Part shown: piece after piece, positions 15,607 to 23,483 of the stretch
How positions within the stretch are numbered: the first letter of the stretch is position 1
Layout of the letters: each line of letters opens with the position of its first letter
DNA from: Bacteroidaceae bacterium
GTDB taxonomy: Bacteria > Bacteroidota > Bacteroidia > Bacteroidales > Bacteroidaceae
Assembly (NCBI GenBank): GCA_017516885.1
Contig: JAFXAR010000047.1
Coordinates: forward strand, 1-50,244
DNA: 50,244 bases
Direction: 5' to 3'
Made by a program: the position numbers and the translations under genes
The notes under the pieces: model-generated
Database searches by the model: none
What the model saw: only the letters and a program-made list of their open reading frames with translations
Told to the model about the DNA's origin: nothing

Positions 15607-16905
15607 TTAGTCAAGTTCCTGGTCGGCCTCATAGCCCGCAAACTCTCTAATTTTGTTCTTGAGCATTGCAAACTGCTTGAAGAGGTCATGAACAGGCTTT
15701 TCGCCATCCTTGTGCATAGGCGCCTTGCAGTAGAACGACATAAACTCCTGTATGCCGTATTCTCCAGCTCGTTGCGCTACATCGCTGAACAGTATGAGGT
15801 CAAGTACCAGCGGCGCAGCCAATATTGAGTCGCGGCAGAGGAAATTCACCTTTATTGTCATGGGGTAGCCCATCCATCCGAATATGTCAATGTTGTCCCA
15901 GCTCTCCTTCTCGTCTCCGCGTGGCGGGTAGTAGTTGATGCGCACTTTGTGGTACATGTCGGAATAGAGTTCAGGATAAACATCGCTGTCGAGAATGTTT
16001 TCAAGGGCCGATGTCTTGCTGACGCGCTTGGTTTCAAAGTTCTCGGGGTTGTCAAGGACTACGCCGTCCCTGTTGCCAAGGATGTTTGTAGAGAACCAGC
16101 CTCTTACTCCTAACTGGCGTGTGAAGAAAGCCGGTGCAAGAACGGTCTTCATCATGGTCTGGCCGCTCTTGAAGTCCTTTCCGGTAATCGGTGTCTTTGT
16201 CTCTTCGGCAAGTTGCCACATTGCCGGAATGTCAACGCAAAGATTTGGAGCGCCCATCACAAAGGGGCAGCCTTCGCGCATGGCTGCGTATGCGTAGCAC
16301 ATGCTTGGGGCAATATTAGCCTTGTCATCGGCTTTCATGGCTGCCTCAAATGCTGCAATGCTGCCGTGCACTTCATCGTTGCGCTTAATGAATTTTTCTG
16401 TGCTGGCAATCCAAATTACCACAACGCGCTCGCATCCGTGCTCTTTCTTGAATGAGCGTATATCCTCCTGCAGCTGCTGTGTCATTTCCCAACGGCTGCC
16501 GCTCTTTACGTTAGGTCCGTCAATGTTGCTTGCGTAGCTTTTGTCAAAGAGCGCTTTGCAGGGGCGTATAGCCTTTAGCTCCTCTTTGACCGGGTCTATG
16601 TCTCTCTGCTTGAGCACATCGGCCTTAATTGCTGCGTCGTATGCGTCGTCTTCGTAAATATCCCACGCGCCGAATACAATGTCATCCAGTGCGGCAATGG
16701 GTATTATATCCTTAACCTCTTTATAGCATTTTTCGCTGCCTTTTCCAATGCGCATTATGCCTTCGCATGCAAAAGAGCCTACAGGCTTTGCAAGGCCTTT
16801 GCGTGCCATTAAAGTTCCTATAATTGTTGTGGTGGTTACTGCACCCAATCCAACGCACATTACACCAAGTCTGCCGTTTGCCGGCTTTACTCTATTCTCT
16901 CTCAT
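15607..16905 (-). CDS. Inositol-3-phosphate synthase (MIPS)
   Basis: Converts glucose-6-phosphate to inositol-3-phosphate using bound NAD. 432 residues from MRENRVKPANGR; the longer frame crosses the promoter. The Rossmann motif is GVMCVGLGAVTTTTIIG near residues 13-30, and the conserved late KVNFLCRDSILAAPL region is present. In gut Bacteroides a homologous enzyme feeds inositol phospholipid and inositol sphingolipid synthesis; the other genes of that pathway are not next to it here. It appears monocistronic, with its own promoter and terminator. Confidence 0.92.
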   Translation of the reverse strand: MRENRVKPANGRLGVMCVGLGAVTTTTIIGTLMARKGLAKPVGSFACEGIMRIGKGSEKCYKEVKDIIPIAALDDIVFGAWDIYEDDAYDAAIKADVLKQRDIDPVKEELKAIRPCKALFDKSYASNIDGPNVKSGSRWEMTQQLQEDIRSFKKEHGCERVVVIWIASTEKFIKRNDEVHGSIAAFEAAMKADDKANIAPSMCYAYAAMREGCPFVMGAPNLCVDIPAMWQLAEETKTPITGKDFKSGQTMMKTVLAPAFFTRQLGVRGWFSTNILGNRDGVVLDNPENFETKRVSKTSALENILDSDVYPELYSDMYHKVRINYYPPRGDEKESWDNIDIFGWMGYPMTIKVNFLCRDSILAAPLVLDLILFSDVAQRAGEYGIQEFMSFYCKAPMHKDGEKPVHDLFKQFAMLKNKIREFAGYEADQELD

Positions 16906-16950
16906 TTTCCTGTTTTGTTTTGTTAGGCAAAAAAAGTGTTTTTTATTGAA

Positions 16951-16958
16951 CAAACCTA
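16951..16958 (-). promoter_or_regulatory. -7 element of the MIPS gene
   Basis: TAGGTTTG on the minus strand, a TAnnTTTG match, 45 nt before the ATG at 16905. No clear TTG upstream at 19-21 nt. Confidence 0.4.
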
Positions 16959-17036
16959 ATAAAATGGCAATTTGTTCTCAGTTTTTAGTCAAATGTCTGT
17001 CTTTTGGAATAAAACAAACTTTTTTTGTACAGCTTC

Positions 17037-18359
17037 TCAATATCTCATCCACTTCCACAATTCCTTGAAAGTCGGTTTTTTGCCGTGCATGAGTATTCCC
17101 ACCCGGTATATTTTGCCGGCTGCCCATACAACCGCAATGAAAGTTGCTATAAGGATTCCTATTGAAAGGTATATTTCCCATGACGGGATGTCGTACGGAA
17201 TGCGGGCCATCATAACGATTGGTGATGTAAGCGGAATCATGGAGAACCAGAAAGCAACCTCTGATGTGGGGTCATTTATCACCATAAGCATAATCATTAT
17301 GCTCAAGATAATGGGGATTGTAATAGGTGTCTGAAGCTGCTGCGCATCCTGCGGGTTGTCAACCGATGAGCCTACTGCTGCAAAAAGTGCTGCATAGAGC
17401 AGGAAACCGCCAATCATAAGCACTAGCAGGGAGAGGGTTATCTTCATTAGGTATCCCACATCGGTTAGTGTGGCAATAGCTTGCAGCAGTCCCATGTCTG
17501 TGTTGCTGCCTATAGCCTCGGGTGACGCCCCCTGCTGGAGCATTGCAACCGCCATAGAGATTTCATCGGGGATTATCTCGGGCAGTGCAAAATATCCAAC
17601 TCCGAATATCAGTACCAGCCATATTACAATTTGCAGCAGTGCAACGCTTGCCACGCCAAGAATCTTGCCGAGCATCATTTCTACAGGCTTTACTGACGAA
17701 ACTATGACTTCAAGCACGCGGCTGTTTTTCTCCTCTATAACTGACTGCATTACAGCAACGCCGTATATAAGGATAAACATGTAAAGTATGAAGCTGAGGA
17801 TATATGCCACTACGGTTGCCACAATTGATGAATTGGCCTTTTCGGCGCTGTTCTCCTCTGTGCCGTCGTTGGAGAAAGACTGCAGGTTAATATCGGTTTT
17901 TGTTGCGGCGAGTATTGCCGGGAGGTTTTCAATATTGTGCTGCTGGAGCTTTATGCCTTCAACAACCATTTTAAGCTGGGCGGCAATGTTCTGCTCAAGT
18001 GTTATTGATACCGTGGAGTTTGTGTACAGCTTTGCACTGGAAGAGCTGCTCATGATGTCTGGCCCGATATGCAGGATTGCGTGGTGTTCGCTGAACTCCT
18101 TTCTTGCCGCATCAATTGGCTTGTCTGTAATTTCAAATGCAATCTCCTCACTGCTCTGCAGATGCTGTCCTATAACCTTGCTCTCATCGACAACGGCAAT
18201 GCGCTTTGCCTCGCTTCCTGAATACTGGGCCAGCAGGACTGGCGCCAGCATAAGGCCTATCATAAGCAGCGGTGTAAGTATCGTTGTTATGATAAATGAT
18301 TTTTTGCGGACGCGCTCGTTGAACTCTCTTCCTATGATTATTCCAATTTTACTTTTCAT
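17037..18359 (-). CDS. ABC-2 type transporter permease (NatB-like)
   Basis: 440 residues. One N-terminal membrane helix (FIITTILTPLLMIGLMLAPVL, about 23-43) is followed by a large extracytoplasmic domain (about 50-180) and then five or so helices in the C-terminal half. This layout is typical of ABC-2 exporters of the NatB/YhaP type, which have been linked to sodium or drug export. It follows its ATPase by 20 nt on the same transcript. The substrate cannot be deduced. Confidence 0.88.
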   Translation of the reverse strand: MKSKIGIIIGREFNERVRKKSFIITTILTPLLMIGLMLAPVLLAQYSGSEAKRIAVVDESKVIGQHLQSSEEIAFEITDKPIDAARKEFSEHHAILHIGPDIMSSSSSAKLYTNSTVSITLEQNIAAQLKMVVEGIKLQQHNIENLPAILAATKTDINLQSFSNDGTEENSAEKANSSIVATVVAYILSFILYMFILIYGVAVMQSVIEEKNSRVLEVIVSSVKPVEMMLGKILGVASVALLQIVIWLVLIFGVGYFALPEIIPDEISMAVAMLQQGASPEAIGSNTDMGLLQAIATLTDVGYLMKITLSLLVLMIGGFLLYAALFAAVGSSVDNPQDAQQLQTPITIPIILSIMIMLMVINDPTSEVAFWFSMIPLTSPIVMMARIPYDIPSWEIYLSIGILIATFIAVVWAAGKIYRVGILMHGKKPTFKELWKWMRY

Positions 18360-18379
18360 CGTTTCAATAATTTATTGTT

Positions 18380-19300
18380 CTACAGATTGCCGTTCACGGC
18401 ACGGATGAAGATGTCGTTCATTGATGGGATAATCTCTGTGAACGAACGTATCTCTACGCTTTCGTTTGCGGCAGCAATCACGCTCCTTACCTCACTGTCG
18501 TTGGCTATGTGGATTTTCATTCTGTTGAATCCGGCCGGCGAGGGCTTGCTTTCCATAATTTCGCATTTTTCGCTTATTGCGCCGGTTATCTCCTTTTCGC
18601 TGCCTCGGTAGCTTATCTCAAAAATGTTTGCACCGTGCATGTGCCGTATCTCCTCAACATTGCCCGAGAGTATGTTTCTTGACTTGTCAATAAGCGTTAT
18701 GTGGTCGCACACCTCCTCAACTGATGACATATTGTGGGTTGAGAAAATTATTGTTGCGCCCTTGTCGCGAAGGTTGAGAATCTCCTCTTTCAGGAGGTTG
18801 GCGTTTATCGGGTCAAAACCCGAGAACGGTTCGTCAAAGATAAGCAGCTTGGGCTCGTGCAGCACTGTTGTTATGAACTGCACTTTCTGCGCCATGCCTT
18901 TTGAAAGCTCTCCAATGTTCTTGTTCCACCACTCCTGTATGCCGAACTTCTCGAACCACATCTTCAGCTTTTCGGTTGCCTCCTTGCGTGACATTCCCTT
19001 GAGGCGTGCAAAGAATACCGCCTGTTCTCCAACCTTCATCTTCTTGTAAAGGCCTCTCTCTTCGGGCATGTAGCCTATTCGGTATACGTCCTCTTCTGTT
19101 ATCTCATGGCCGGCAAAGATAATCTTGCCGCTGTCGGGTGCGGTAATTCTGTTGATGATTCTCAGCAGTGTGGTCTTGCCTGCTCCATTTGGTCCCAAGA
19201 TTCCATATATCGACCCCTCGGGTATTGACAACGATACATTGTCAAGCGCCACATGTCCGGCGAAACTCTTGGTAACATTTTCAATACTAATAATGCTCAT
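18380..19300 (-). CDS. ABC transporter ATP-binding protein (NatA-like)
   Basis: 307 residues from MSIISIENVTKSFAG. Walker A GPNGAGKTT (about 36-44), signature LSKGMAQKV, Walker B LLIFDEPFSGFDP and the switch histidine in FSTHNM are present. A C-terminal domain of about 90 residues follows, as in NatA-type proteins with DUF4162. It forms the exporter with the next gene. The start was chosen from homology of the N-terminus; the longer frame contains the promoter at 19390-19397. Confidence 0.92.
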   Translation of the reverse strand: MSIISIENVTKSFAGHVALDNVSLSIPEGSIYGILGPNGAGKTTLLRIINRITAPDSGKIIFAGHEITEEDVYRIGYMPEERGLYKKMKVGEQAVFFARLKGMSRKEATEKLKMWFEKFGIQEWWNKNIGELSKGMAQKVQFITTVLHEPKLLIFDEPFSGFDPINANLLKEEILNLRDKGATIIFSTHNMSSVEEVCDHITLIDKSRNILSGNVEEIRHMHGANIFEISYRGSEKEITGAISEKCEIMESKPSPAGFNRMKIHIANDSEVRSVIAAANESVEIRSFTEIIPSMNDIFIRAVNGNL

Positions 19301-19389
19301 GTGTCTGTTTCTTTTCTTATTTGTTGGTATGCAGATGAAACAGTTTGCCGCATTGCCCTGCGCAACTTTGTCTGCAATATTTTGCATTG

Positions 19390-19397
19390 CAAATGTA
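19390..19397 (-). promoter_or_regulatory. -7 element of the ABC operon
   Basis: TACATTTG on the minus strand; TTC, one base off TTG, lies 20 nt upstream (19418-19420). It overlaps the divergent promoter of the HAD operon. Confidence 0.5.
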
Positions 19398-19428
19398 CAT
19401 AAAATTTCTTTATGCATGAATTTTTATT

Positions 19429-19436
19429 TATCTTTG
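19429..19436 (+). promoter_or_regulatory. -7 element of the HAD-ribF-CPBP operon
   Basis: TATCTTTG, 36 nt before the ATG at 19473, with TTC at 19406-19408 at 20-nt spacing. The region between this and the ABC promoter is shared by both directions. Confidence 0.55.
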
Positions 19437-19472
19437 TGCTAATGTGAAAATATTTTTTTAACCCTCACGGAA

Positions 19473-20117
19473 ATGCTTGAGAATAAGAAGATACTGATAT
19501 TTGACCTCGGCGGTGTTCTCATTGACCTTCATGTGGAACGCACCTTTGACGCTTTTGCGCATCTTGGCGTTGACAGGAGATGCCTCTCCGAAGGCGGTTC
19601 GCCCATGAACAGCAGTATTATGCAGTTCGACAGAGGGGATATAGCGGCTGCCGAAATGTTCGGCCGTATAGCTTCGTTTCTGCCGGAGAAAGCAGCGGCA
19701 CTTCCGGGCAAGGAACTTGAGAAACGATTGGCTGCTGCCTGGAATCTGATGCTTGGAGAGTTTGCCCCCTGCAAGTTTCGCCGTTTGCGTGAACTGCGCG
19801 AGCGCGGTTACCGGGTGCTCATGCTCAGCAACACAAATGAACTCCATTGGCCTGAAATTGAGCGAAAGTTCAAGGAGAGTATAAGCGAGCCGATAGATGC
19901 TTTCTTTGATTCACTTTACCTCTCCTTCCGCATGAACCTGCGCAAGCCTGAGAGGGAAATTTTCCTTGAACTGCTTTCATCTGAGTGCGCTGATGCAGCC
20001 GATTGCATATTTTTTGACGACTCTGCCGCTAATTGTGAGGCTGCTCGGCTTGTGGGTATTGATGCGGTACTTATGGAGCGCAATGCGGAGTGGAGCGATA
20101 GCATAATGACAGAATAA
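19473..20117 (+). CDS. HAD-superfamily phosphatase (subfamily IA)
   Basis: 214 residues with the HAD motifs in order: DLGGVLID (motif I, with the second aspartate replaced by Gly as in the HAD-IA variant-3 group), LSNTNE (motif II) and FFDDSAANCEAA (motif IV). The four-helix cap is between about 15 and 85. The substrate is unknown. It is followed 7 nt later by ribF; in the flavin pathway a HAD enzyme dephosphorylates the pyrimidine intermediate, but the link here is only by position. Confidence 0.85.
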   Translation: MLENKKILIFDLGGVLIDLHVERTFDAFAHLGVDRRCLSEGGSPMNSSIMQFDRGDIAAAEMFGRIASFLPEKAAALPGKELEKRLAAAWNLMLGEFAPCKFRRLRELRERGYRVLMLSNTNELHWPEIERKFKESISEPIDAFFDSLYLSFRMNLRKPEREIFLELLSSECADAADCIFFDDSAANCEAARLVGIDAVLMERNAEWSDSIMTE

Positions 20118-20124
20118 TGCATAT

Positions 20125-21048
20125 ATGAATATAGTTACAGAGATAAATGATTTTGACAGAACCCCATGCGTGGCGACAATCGGTTCATTTGATGGGGTGC
20201 ACCTTGGACACAAGGCGATGCTTGCTGAACTGCGCAAGGCAGCCGATGCAAAAGGATTGCCGTTAATGGTGGTTACATTTGCCCGCCATCCGCGTTTGCT
20301 GTTCGATGGGGAGTGTGAACCGTTCCTGCTTACTTCCAGCAGGGAAAAGCTTGCCCTGCTGGAATCAATGGGCGTTGATTATGCTGTGTTGCTTGACTTT
20401 GACACTTGCATGGCTGCCATGTGTGCAGAACGCTTCATGAATGAGGTGCTTGCTGGCGCTTTGGGCATTAAAGTGCTTGGAGTAGGGTATGACCATCATT
20501 TTGGCAAGCCTTGTGAGGGAGAAGGAGTTGAACAGTATGCAATCTATGGCAAGAATGCCGGTATTGAGGTTCTGCCTCTTTCACCCTTTGTCATTGATGG
20601 CGCCAAGGTAAGTTCAACGGTTGTTCGCCGTGCTCTTTCTGCCGGCGATGTATGTACTGCTGAAAGGTTGCTTGGACGAGGATATTCTCTATGCGGCACA
20701 GTGGTAAGGGGGGCTGGAATAGGACGCGGAATAGGATTTCCTACAGCAAACATAATGCTTGAGGATGAATTCAAGATGCTGCCGTTAGACGGTGTCTATG
20801 AAGTTGATGCAAGTATCGGCGGCGAATGCTATAAAGGCGTAATGAACATTGGAGTGAAACCCACTGTAAGCAGGGAGATGCTGCGTACCATTGAGGTGCA
20901 TTTGATAGATTACAGCGGCGATGCTTATGGCAAGGAGATCAATGTTGCCTTGGTGCGCCGTCTGCGCGGGGAACTTGCTTTTGATAATGTGCAGGCTCTT
21001 AAATTGCAGATTGGTGTAGATGTAGCAAGGGTGAAGCGCGGAATTTGA
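20125..21048 (+). CDS. ribF: Bifunctional riboflavin kinase/FAD synthetase
   Basis: Makes FMN and then FAD from riboflavin. 307 residues. The N-terminal adenylyltransferase domain has ATIGSFDGVHLGHKAML (about 14-30) and a second motif, SSTVVRRAL. The C-terminal riboflavin kinase domain has GIGFPTANI, GVYEV and MNIGVKPTV, then EVHLIDYSGDAYGKEI. It is the middle gene of a three-gene operon. The flavodiiron protein at 44662 is a distant user of FMN in the same window. Confidence 0.95.
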   Translation: MNIVTEINDFDRTPCVATIGSFDGVHLGHKAMLAELRKAADAKGLPLMVVTFARHPRLLFDGECEPFLLTSSREKLALLESMGVDYAVLLDFDTCMAAMCAERFMNEVLAGALGIKVLGVGYDHHFGKPCEGEGVEQYAIYGKNAGIEVLPLSPFVIDGAKVSSTVVRRALSAGDVCTAERLLGRGYSLCGTVVRGAGIGRGIGFPTANIMLEDEFKMLPLDGVYEVDASIGGECYKGVMNIGVKPTVSREMLRTIEVHLIDYSGDAYGKEINVALVRRLRGELAFDNVQALKLQIGVDVARVKRGI

Positions 21049-21075
21049 CATTTGTGTTTATTGATAACATATAAT

Positions 21076-21954
21076 ATGGTTAAAAAGATACTAAAGTCTT
21101 TGGGTGTTGTATTGCTGCTGTTGCTTGTGTATGCGGCAGTACAGTCTGTCCTTTCTATAGCCGGCATAGTTCTATCGTTACTCTATTGCACCTCGTCGGG
21201 TCTGCTGGAAGGGAATATCTTGGATTTGATGCAGCAGAAAATATCCTCTTTCCCGGCTGAGGCTCAGGCTGTCTATGCCACAGGAATGGCAATCGCCCTT
21301 TTCCTCTCCACAATTGTTATGCTGGTTGTGATACATGCAAGCGGCCTTTACAGAATAAAGCCTTTTTCAAAGCCTTCCATTGGCGCAAAGCCCCTGCTGT
21401 ATTCTACTGTGCTTGTGTTTGTTTCAATCTTTGCTCTGAATATTGTTGCTGCGTGGATGAATTTGGCGGATAACATGGAGCAGGAGTTCAATCTTCTGTC
21501 AAGAGACATTGTTGGCGCGCTGACAATATCGGTCTTTGCTCCAATACTTGAGGAGGTTATGTTCCGCGGCGCCATTCAGGGTTATATAATGCGCAAGACC
21601 GGCAAGCCCTGGCTGTCAATACTGCTCGCCTCGCTGGTTTTCGGTATATTTCACATGAATCCGGTGCAGATAGCCTATGCCTCAATGTTAGGTGTTGTGC
21701 TTGGCTGGATATACTACCGTACCGGCAGTCTGCTTTCTGTGATTGTCGGACATGTCCTAAACAACAGTATGGCGACAATTGTAATGCTTACATTAAGTGA
21801 TGTTGATGTGTCTGCAGCGCAGAGCGTTTCGTCAGAGATATTCTCTTTTGTCTTTTTTGCTCTCCTGTCACTCTTTTTTGCATGGAAACTGAACAGGTCG
21901 CTGCCGCCGGCAGGCAAAAGAGATGCCTGTGTTGATTTAGAAACTGTCAACTAA
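21076..21954 (+). CDS. CPBP-family intramembrane metalloprotease
   Basis: 292 residues with about seven to eight hydrophobic segments. The family motifs are visible: EEVMFRG (about 159-165), FGIFHMNPVQ (about 193-202) and VGHVLNNSMA (about 230-239), supplying the glutamates and histidines of the active site. CPBP (Rce1-like, Abi) proteins cleave membrane substrates; the substrate here is unknown. The ATG at 21076 starts a normal MVKKILKSLG n-region. It ends the HAD-ribF operon and converges with the next gene 37 nt away. Confidence 0.88.
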   Translation: MVKKILKSLGVVLLLLLVYAAVQSVLSIAGIVLSLLYCTSSGLLEGNILDLMQQKISSFPAEAQAVYATGMAIALFLSTIVMLVVIHASGLYRIKPFSKPSIGAKPLLYSTVLVFVSIFALNIVAAWMNLADNMEQEFNLLSRDIVGALTISVFAPILEEVMFRGAIQGYIMRKTGKPWLSILLASLVFGIFHMNPVQIAYASMLGVVLGWIYYRTGSLLSVIVGHVLNNSMATIVMLTLSDVDVSAAQSVSSEIFSFVFFALLSLFFAWKLNRSLPPAGKRDACVDLETVN

Positions 21955-21991
21955 ACCGTTTCAAAGGAGCAGGGACGGAATGCGCTGTTCT

Positions 21992-22708
21992 TTATTTTGG
22001 GAAAAGCCCTACTTTGTAGTCCTTTAAACAGTTTCGCAACGCTTTAGCATGTGCGGGTGCTGTGTGCCTGTCTAACAGTGACCAGAACCTTTCGCTGTGG
22101 CTCATCTCCACGGTGTGGCACAATTCATGGAGAAGTACATAGTCAATCAGTTCCTCGGGCAGCAGCAAAAGATAGATGCTGAGGTTTATGCTCCCTCTTG
22201 AACTGCAGCTTCCCCAGCGTGAATGCGAATCGCGTACGGAGCAGCAGCTGAATGTGAAGCCATGTGTTCCGGCAAGTTCCTTAAGCCGTTTCGGGAGCAA
22301 TAGTGATGCACAGTGCCTGAGTGCCATTTTTGCCGCGTTCTCTAAAATAGGCTGTCCTTCGCCTGAATAGTCAAAGTCTCGTGTGCAATGTATTGTATAA
22401 GCGCCCTCTTTTCCTGTAATTCTAATTCCATCAGGGCTGTCTTCCTTTATGCAAAGCTTGAAGTGCCGGGTTTCAATAGTGAAGTTCTTGTCAATGAAGG
22501 CAGGCCTGATATTCTGCCGCAGTTCCTTAAGCTTGCCGCCATGTTGCTCAAGCGCCCGTTCAATATCACTTTCTCTTGCGGCAGTGGGTAGAGTTATGTA
22601 TATGGCATCTGGGCGGGCGCGCATGATTATCCTGCGTGCCCTTGGGTTGCGGGTCACAATGATTGGGCCAAACAGGGGGTGTTGAAAGGTTTGCTTCGTA
22701 GCTGGCAT
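21992..22708 (-). CDS. YgjP-like zinc metallopeptidase (DUF45)
   Basis: 238 residues of the YgjP/DUF45 (M48-related) family. The zinc motif HELCHTVEMSHSERFW is an HExxH variant with downstream H and E. The RDSHSRWGSCSSRGSINLS segment is a family hallmark. The biological role is poorly known. The ATG follows the argB stop by one base, so it is the last gene of the topA-aroK-speA-argB transcript. Confidence 0.88.
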   Translation of the reverse strand: MPATKQTFQHPLFGPIIVTRNPRARRIIMRARPDAIYITLPTAARESDIERALEQHGGKLKELRQNIRPAFIDKNFTIETRHFKLCIKEDSPDGIRITGKEGAYTIHCTRDFDYSGEGQPILENAAKMALRHCASLLLPKRLKELAGTHGFTFSCCSVRDSHSRWGSCSSRGSINLSIYLLLLPEELIDYVLLHELCHTVEMSHSERFWSLLDRHTAPAHAKALRNCLKDYKVGLFPK

Positions 22709-22709
22709 T

Positions 22710-23483
22710 CTATGCTGTTATGTGAGTGCCATGAATGCCGTCGATGGCATCGGCGCGTGTAATTATCACCTCCCTTACCCCATTGTCAATGGCGCTGAAG
22801 GCGTTGTCAATCTTTGGAATCATGCCGCCGCTGACAGTTCCATCGTCCAGCAGCCTGCGGTAGCTCTCGTGAGTTATTGTATCTATCAGGCTTTCCGGGT
22901 CATCGGGGTTGCGCATAACGCCGGGATGCTCAAAGCAGTATATGAGCGTGACATCGTAGTGCTTTGCGAGCGCCTTTGCTGTTTCGGCCGCAATGGTATC
23001 GGCATTAGTGTTTAGCATATTGCCTTTGCCGTCATGGGTAAGCGGAGCTATGACCGGAACTATTCCCATTTTTATGATGTTTGAGAGCATTTGGCCGTCG
23101 GCGCTGTCAACGTCCCCGGCAAAACCGTAGTCAATTTCTCCTTTGGGGCGCTTGTGCGCCTTTATGATATTGCAGTCGGCGCCTGTGAGGCCTAAGGCAT
23201 TTATGCCGCGTGCCTGCAGCTGTGCTACGATATTTTTGTTCACCAGCCCGCCATATACCATTGTCACTATTTGCAATGTCTCGCTGTCTGTTACCCGGCG
23301 GCCGTTTACCATGCGGCTCTCAATGCCCAGTCTTTCGGCCATGCGTGTAGCAGAGCGGCCTCCGCCGTGCACAAGCACTTTGCTGCCGGCTGTTTCTGTG
23401 AAACAGTTGAGAAGATTGCTGAGGCTTTCGCTCTCCTCAACAATCTTCCCTCCTACTTTTATAACTGTTATTTTTTCCTTCAT
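22710..23483 (-). CDS. argB: N-acetyl(succinyl)glutamate kinase
   Basis: Phosphorylates N-acylglutamate, the second step of arginine synthesis. 257 residues of the amino acid kinase fold with TVIKVGGKIVEE at the N-terminus, LVHGGGRSA and the late VSGGMIPKI motif. The ATG at 23483 shares its A with the TGA of speA; an in-frame TTG one codon earlier is less likely. It lies away from the argR-argG-argC cluster, directly behind arginine decarboxylase, an unusual pairing of a synthetic and a consuming step. Confidence 0.95.
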   Translation of the reverse strand: MKEKITVIKVGGKIVEESESLSNLLNCFTETAGSKVLVHGGGRSATRMAERLGIESRMVNGRRVTDSETLQIVTMVYGGLVNKNIVAQLQARGINALGLTGADCNIIKAHKRPKGEIDYGFAGDVDSADGQMLSNIIKMGIVPVIAPLTHDGKGNMLNTNADTIAAETAKALAKHYDVTLIYCFEHPGVMRNPDDPESLIDTITHESYRRLLDDGTVSGGMIPKIDNAFSAIDNGVREVIITRADAIDGIHGTHITA

